Below, piece by piece: positions 60,118 through 64,000 of a stretch of DNA of 64,000 bases (positions are counted from its first letter, which is position 1; every line of letters begins with the position of its first letter). The notes beneath the pieces are model-generated. The model was given only the letters and a program-made list of their open reading frames with translations, was not told where the DNA came from and searched no databases. Made by a program: the position numbers and the translations under genes. The DNA comes from SSSZ01 sp016790965. GTDB taxonomy: Bacteria > Pseudomonadota > Gammaproteobacteria > Burkholderiales > Rhodocyclaceae. The DNA is taken from positions 1-64,000 of the forward strand of contig JAEUNZ010000027.1 of assembly GCA_016790965.1 (NCBI GenBank), read 5' to 3'.

Positions 60118-61493
60118 GTGTCTACACCTCCCTGTGCAGTGGGGTGATATTCCCCTTGCACGAGCGCTTGAAGCATCACGACTCGGTGGCCGTCCGCCAA
60201 CGCCTCGAAGAGCAACAGTACTGGTCGCGAGATCGCCTGGAGGCCTGGCGCCTGGAGCGCCTGCGGGAATTTCTAGCGCGCATCGGTAAGACCGTACCCT
60301 ACACGCGCCGTCTCTTCGCCGACTTGGGTTTCGATCCCCGCGGTCTGCGCGAGATCGGCGATCTGGCCGGCCTGCCCCTGTGCGACAAACCGACCCTGCG
60401 AGCCGCCGGGGACAGCCTGCGGGCCGAAGATGCCGGTCCACTCAGCCGCTACAACACCGGCGGTTCCTCGGGCGAACCGCTGATCTTTTACATCGGCAAG
60501 GCCAGGAAGAGCCACGACGTGGGCGCCAAGTGGCGCGTGACCCGCTGGTGGGGCGTCGATATCGGCGATCCGGAAATGGTCGTCTGGGGCAGCCCCATCG
60601 AACTCGGGGCCCAGGACCGCGTCCGCCTGCTACGCGACCGCCTGTTGCGCACCACCTTGTTGCCGGCCTTCGAGATGTCCGAGCGGCGCCTGGACGAATT
60701 CGTCGCCGCCATCCGCAAGCGGCGGCCGGCGATGCTCTTCGGCTACCCCTCCGCCCTATCGCTCATCGCCCGCCATGCCGAAAGTCGGAGCATCGCCATG
60801 GACGACCTGGGCATCAAGGTTGCCTTCGTCACCAGCGAGCGTCTCTACGACGACCAGCGGGCGACCATCCGCCGCGTCTTCGGCTGCCCGGTGGCCAATG
60901 GCTACGGTGCCCGGGACGCGGGCTTCCTGGTGCACGAATGCCCCCACGGCGGCATGCACCTCCAGGCCGAGGACATCATCATCGAAACCGTGGGGGGCGA
61001 TGGCCGTCCGGTTGCGCCCGGGACGGCCGGAGAAATCGTGGTGACCCACCTGGCGACCCACGAATTCCCCTTCCTGCGCTACCGCACCGGCGACGTGGGC
61101 ATCCTGTCCGACCAGACCTGCTCCTGCGGTCGCACTCTGCCCCTGATGCAGGAAATCCAGGGCCGTACCACCGACTTCGTGGTGGCGGCCGACGGCACCA
61201 TCCTGCACGGGCTGGCGCTTATCTACACGGTGCGCGACCTGCCGGGAGTCGAGCGCTTCAAGATCGTCCAACACACCCGCCAACTCGTCGAGGTTCTGGT
61301 CGTCGCCGCAGCGCCCTTCGGTGCCGAATCGGAAGCCCGCATCGTGCGCGACTACAAGGCCCGTCTGGGCCAGACGGTCGACGTGCAGGTGAAGCGCGTC
61401 GACGACATCCCGGCGGAAAAATCGGGTAAGTACCGCTACGTGGTCAGCCATGTCGAAGGTGCCGCACCGGGGGGCGGTGGCGATGCGCGTTGA
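60114..61493 (+). CDS. CapK/PaaK-family adenylate-forming enzyme
   Basis: A 459-residue soluble member of the phenylacetate-CoA-ligase-like superfamily. The ATP-binding loop is NTGGSSGEPLIF (about residue 120), followed by FGYPSALSLIARHAE, GYGARDAGFLVHECP, and the late motif RYRTGDVGILSDQTCSCGRTLP. Cys residues near position 338 may bind zinc. CapK homologues sit in capsule clusters; the reaction is uncertain and may activate an acyl group for decorating the polysaccharide. ATG overlaps the ligase stop (ATGA). Confidence 0.9.
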   Translation: MSVYTSLCSGVIFPLHERLKHHDSVAVRQRLEEQQYWSRDRLEAWRLERLREFLARIGKTVPYTRRLFADLGFDPRGLREIGDLAGLPLCDKPTLRAAGDSLRAEDAGPLSRYNTGGSSGEPLIFYIGKARKSHDVGAKWRVTRWWGVDIGDPEMVVWGSPIELGAQDRVRLLRDRLLRTTLLPAFEMSERRLDEFVAAIRKRRPAMLFGYPSALSLIARHAESRSIAMDDLGIKVAFVTSERLYDDQRATIRRVFGCPVANGYGARDAGFLVHECPHGGMHLQAEDIIIETVGGDGRPVAPGTAGEIVVTHLATHEFPFLRYRTGDVGILSDQTCSCGRTLPLMQEIQGRTTDFVVAADGTILHGLALIYTVRDLPGVERFKIVQHTRQLVEVLVVAAAPFGAESEARIVRDYKARLGQTVDVQVKRVDDIPAEKSGKYRYVVSHVEGAAPGGGGDAR

Positions 61494-62499
61494 TCCGCCG
61501 CGTCACCGCGGCGGAACGGGCCCCGTCCTGGGCGCGGCCCTGCGCCGCTACGCCGGGCTCCTCTCCCGCGGCGCTGGCAAGGGGCGGCTCAACATCCTCA
61601 TCTTCCACCGCGTGCGGGCGCACCGCGACCCGCTCTTTCCCGGCGAGCCCGACCGCGATGACTTCGACCGCCTGATGGGCCTGGTGGCGGAAAACTTCCA
61701 CTGCATCGGCCTGCCGGAAGCCGTGGCGCGTCTTTCGGCCGGGCGGCCCCTACCGCCCCGCGCGGTGGCCATTTCCTTCGACGACGGCTACGCCGACAAC
61801 CGCACCGAGGCGGTCCCCGTGCTCCAGGCCCACGGGCTCACCGCCAGCTTCTTCGTGGCCAGCGGCTTCCTGGATGGCGGCTGCATGTGGAACGACCGGG
61901 TCATCGAACTGGTGCGGGGCTACGGCGGGGCGGAAATCGATCTTTCCCCCATCGGCCTCGGCCGCTATGCCAGCGGTACGGTGCCTGAAAAAGCGGCGCT
62001 GCTCGATACCGTCCTCATCGATCTCAAGTACCGGGAGCCGGCCGCCCGCAGTGATGCCATCGACGGGCTGGCGGCAATCACCGGGGGCTCGGTACCCCGC
62101 GACCTCATGATGAGCACGGCCCAGGTGCGGGAAATGCAGGCGGCGGGCATGGAAGTGGGGGGGCACACCCTGAGCCATCCGATTCTGGCGCGTCTGGACG
62201 ATGCGGCGATCCTGCGCGAAATCGGCGAGGACCGCGCCCGTCTGGCGGATATTCTCGGGGCGCCGCCGATCCTCTTTGCCTACCCCAACGGCAAGCCCGG
62301 CAAGGACTACCTGCCGGGGCACCCCGACCTCATCCGGCGCTGTGGCTACCGGGCTGCCTTTTCCACCGCCTGGGGCTCGGTCAACGAGTCCACCGACCTC
62401 TTCCAAGTGCCCCGCTTCACGCCCTGGGACCGCAGCCCGGCCCGCTTCGTCCTGCGCCTGGCCCACAACTACCTGCGCACCGCCTGCGACCGGGTGTAG
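61483..62499 (+). CDS. Polysaccharide deacetylase (CE4, second in locus)
   Basis: A 338-residue NodB-fold esterase. The metal-binding motif SFDDGYADNRTEAVPVL carries the catalytic Asp pair; TASFFVASGF follows, and GHTLSHPIL supplies the two His ligands. A C-terminal half with FAYPNGKPGKDYLPGH completes the fold. There is no signal peptide. It is distinct from the deacetylase at 44201 and resembles the group that acts on membrane- or cell-associated glycans. ATG at 61483 overlaps the preceding gene by 11 bases. It is the last gene of the operon. Confidence 0.9.
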   Translation: MRVDPPRHRGGTGPVLGAALRRYAGLLSRGAGKGRLNILIFHRVRAHRDPLFPGEPDRDDFDRLMGLVAENFHCIGLPEAVARLSAGRPLPPRAVAISFDDGYADNRTEAVPVLQAHGLTASFFVASGFLDGGCMWNDRVIELVRGYGGAEIDLSPIGLGRYASGTVPEKAALLDTVLIDLKYREPAARSDAIDGLAAITGGSVPRDLMMSTAQVREMQAAGMEVGGHTLSHPILARLDDAAILREIGEDRARLADILGAPPILFAYPNGKPGKDYLPGHPDLIRRCGYRAAFSTAWGSVNESTDLFQVPRFTPWDRSPARFVLRLAHNYLRTACDRV

Positions 62500-62505
62500 C
62501 GCGCC

Positions 62506-64000
62506 TTAGGCCGGGGTGCGGGCGTCCTGGGCGGCGAGCCACTGCTCCAGCATCATCAGAATCCACACCATCTCGCCGTAGTAACCCGGGTGCTCGGGCA
62601 ACAGATTGGCGAACAGGCGGCTGACGAAGTCCTGGCGCACGATGCCGCGGGCGGCGAGGGAGTCGAGCGATTCCTGAGCCAGGCGCCGCAGGCCCGGGTG
62701 CTTCACCGTCCAGGGGCCGAAAGGCAAGCCGAAGCCATGCTTCTTCTTGGTGAGGATGGCGTCGGGCAGGAAGCCGCGCAGCGCTTCCTTGAAGAACCAG
62801 CGCAGCTTCAGCTTCCTGAGCTTCCACTCCGGTTCCAGGGTGAGGGAGAAGTCGGTCAGCTCGGTATCGAGTAGAGGGAAACCGACGCCGATGCCCGCCA
62901 TGCGGGTGGCGCCGCGGACCTTGGGCAGGTCGCTGTCGGCCAGGGTGAATTTCCAGTCGTAGGCCAGCATGCGATTGACCAGAGCACCGGTCTCGCATTG
63001 GCGCCAGGTCTCGCGACGCTCTTCCATGGGCGACTGGAGATTGATGGTGGCGAGAAAATCCGTGGTCAGGACATGGTCCGGCCCCAGGCGGTCCAGCAGG
63101 TTGAAGCTCTCCATGCGGTCGGGCAGGGGGATGCGCGAATGGCGCATGTAGCCGCCGGCCTGGCGCAGACCGGGGATCTTGCGCGGCCAATCGGTATCCG
63201 CCAGCACCGGCTCCAGCAGGTGACGCCGGATGAGGCCCGGCACGTGCCGGTAGGCGTCGAAGAGGCGCTGGGTCGCGTAGCGGGAATTGCCGCCGAACAG
63301 CTCGTCACCGCCGTCGCCGGCCAGCAGGTGCTCCATGCCGTCCGCCTTGGCCACCTTGGCGCAGTAGTAGGCCGGAACAGCCGAGGAGTTGCCGAAGGGC
63401 TGGTCGTGGAAGCGGGCGACGGCAGGGATGCCGCTGACCAGATCCTCGGGGGTGATGTAGTACTCGTGGTGGCGGGTGCGGAAATGCTTGGAGGCGATGC
63501 GGGCGTACTCCATCTCGTCGTAGCCTTCGGAATCGAAGCCGATGGAGTAGGTGTCGCAGGAAGCGCCGGTGGCCAGACAGAGCATGCCTGCCACGGTGGA
63601 ACTGTCGGTGCCGCCGGAAAGGAAGGCGCCCACCCGCTCGTGGCCGATTTCCCGGCGCACGGCGTTTTCCACCAGGAGGCGGAATTTGGTCTTGGCCGTG
63701 GCGAAATCGAGCCGCTTGTGCTCCTCAAAATGGGGGCGCCAGTAGGGACGCACCTGGGAGGCGCCGTCCTGGAGCTGAAGCGCGGCGGCCTGGGGCAGGC
63801 GGCGCACCTGGCGGAAAATGGTGCGCGGCGCCGGAATCATGTGGAAGTGCAGGTAATTGAAGATGGCCTGCGGGTCGAGGCCGCGGTCCCGCACGGCCAC
63901 GTCGTCGGCGCGTTCGGCGAAGGCGATGCGCGAGCCTTCCCGGGCGTAACAGGCCGTCTGGATGGCGAAGCGGTCGATGGCCAGCAGGAGCCGCCCCTCG
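62506..64000 (-). CDS. Asparagine-synthase-family amidotransferase, third copy (5' end outside window)
   Basis: The minus-strand frame remains open to the right edge, so the visible 497 residues are the C-terminal part. The upstream bases encode RLLLAIDRFAIQTACYA, the end of the glutaminase domain; then follow FNYLHFHMIPAPRTIFR, the PP-loop FLSGGTDSSTVAGML, LAGDGGDELFGGNSRYA and KKKHGFGLPFGPWTVK. It converges on the deacetylase gene seven bases away. It is a different subfamily from the two copies inside the operon (HFHMIPAPRTIF replaces the usual linker). Confidence 0.92.
   Translation of the reverse strand, partial: EGRLLLAIDRFAIQTACYAREGSRIAFAERADDVAVRDRGLDPQAIFNYLHFHMIPAPRTIFRQVRRLPQAAALQLQDGASQVRPYWRPHFEEHKRLDFATAKTKFRLLVENAVRREIGHERVGAFLSGGTDSSTVAGMLCLATGASCDTYSIGFDSEGYDEMEYARIASKHFRTRHHEYYITPEDLVSGIPAVARFHDQPFGNSSAVPAYYCAKVAKADGMEHLLAGDGGDELFGGNSRYATQRLFDAYRHVPGLIRRHLLEPVLADTDWPRKIPGLRQAGGYMRHSRIPLPDRMESFNLLDRLGPDHVLTTDFLATINLQSPMEERRETWRQCETGALVNRMLAYDWKFTLADSDLPKVRGATRMAGIGVGFPLLDTELTDFSLTLEPEWKLRKLKLRWFFKEALRGFLPDAILTKKKHGFGLPFGPWTVKHPGLRRLAQESLDSLAARGIVRQDFVSRLFANLLPEHPGYYGEMVWILMMLEQWLAAQDARTPA

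Noticed and set aside
1..64000. Prophage, insertion sequence, integrase, tRNA or rRNA genes
   Set aside because: None was recognised: no transposase, integrase or phage structural motifs, and no tRNA-like cloverleaf was noticed by eye (a tRNA scan was not possible).

Overview
The window is a high-GC, densely coded bacterial chromosome segment. Gene content points to a betaproteobacterium, most likely a member of the Rhodocyclales (Dechloromonas / Azoarcus / Zoogloea / Accumulibacter neighbourhood). The grounds are the complete exosortase A (XrtA/EpsH) exopolysaccharide locus, one of whose glycosyltransferases belongs to a family named after a Dechloromonas aromatica locus, the divergent metG/apbC pair, and promoter -10 boxes of the GCTAGAAT type. 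Genus is an inference; no rRNA or tRNA gene is present.

Layout. 1-2517: 3' end of dnaE. 2518-13102: mostly minus-strand household and accessory genes (DUF924 protein, a soluble chemoreceptor and an HTH-receiver regulator, a 2-Cys peroxiredoxin, SulP transporter with coupled acylphosphatase, a small RHH protein, a DUF411 protein, a flavocytochrome-c-sulfide-dehydrogenase-like flavoprotein, metG). 13214-17254: apbC, dcd and a PLP arginine/lysine/ornithine decarboxylase on the plus strand. 17251-20774: two paralogous secreted FecR-domain proteins flanking a TPR/beta-barrel SLAM-like outer-membrane protein. 20872-21498: one PEP-CTERM protein with a sigma-54-like promoter. 21740-30880: a minus-strand glycogen/alpha-glucan block (GH57 enzyme, glgP, pgi, an unknown secreted protein, glgA) that also carries folA. 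30877-34505: a nucleotidyltransferase remnant and an operon of UDP-glycosyltransferase, Acg-type nitroreductase and ThiF-like E1 enzyme. 34577-37035: two FtsX/MacB-type permeases without an ATPase.

37143-62499 is a 25-kb plus-strand exosortase A polysaccharide locus of 19 tightly packed, often overlapping genes: export lipoprotein, chain-length regulator, tyrosine autokinase, outer-membrane barrel, ExeA-like ATPase, UDP-GlcNAc 2-epimerase, polysaccharide deacetylase, FemAB-like protein, exosortase A (EpsI domain fused), four glycosyltransferase modules, two asparagine-synthase-like amidotransferases, an AlgD-like nucleotide-sugar dehydrogenase, a transglutaminase-glycosyltransferase fusion, an O-antigen-ligase-type polymerase, a CapK-family adenylate-forming enzyme and a second deacetylase. 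A third amidotransferase, cut by the right edge, converges on it.

How they work together. The locus makes, polymerises, exports and modifies a polysaccharide, and XrtA processes PEP-CTERM proteins that are thought to be sorted to or through that matrix; the protein at 20872-21498 is a substrate. The priming glycosyltransferase and the PrsK/PrsR/PrsT regulators usual for such loci are not in this window. The most interesting candidate system is the FecR-SLAM-FecR locus at 17251-20774, which reads as a type XI (SLAM-type) secretion unit with an unusual FecR-domain cargo.
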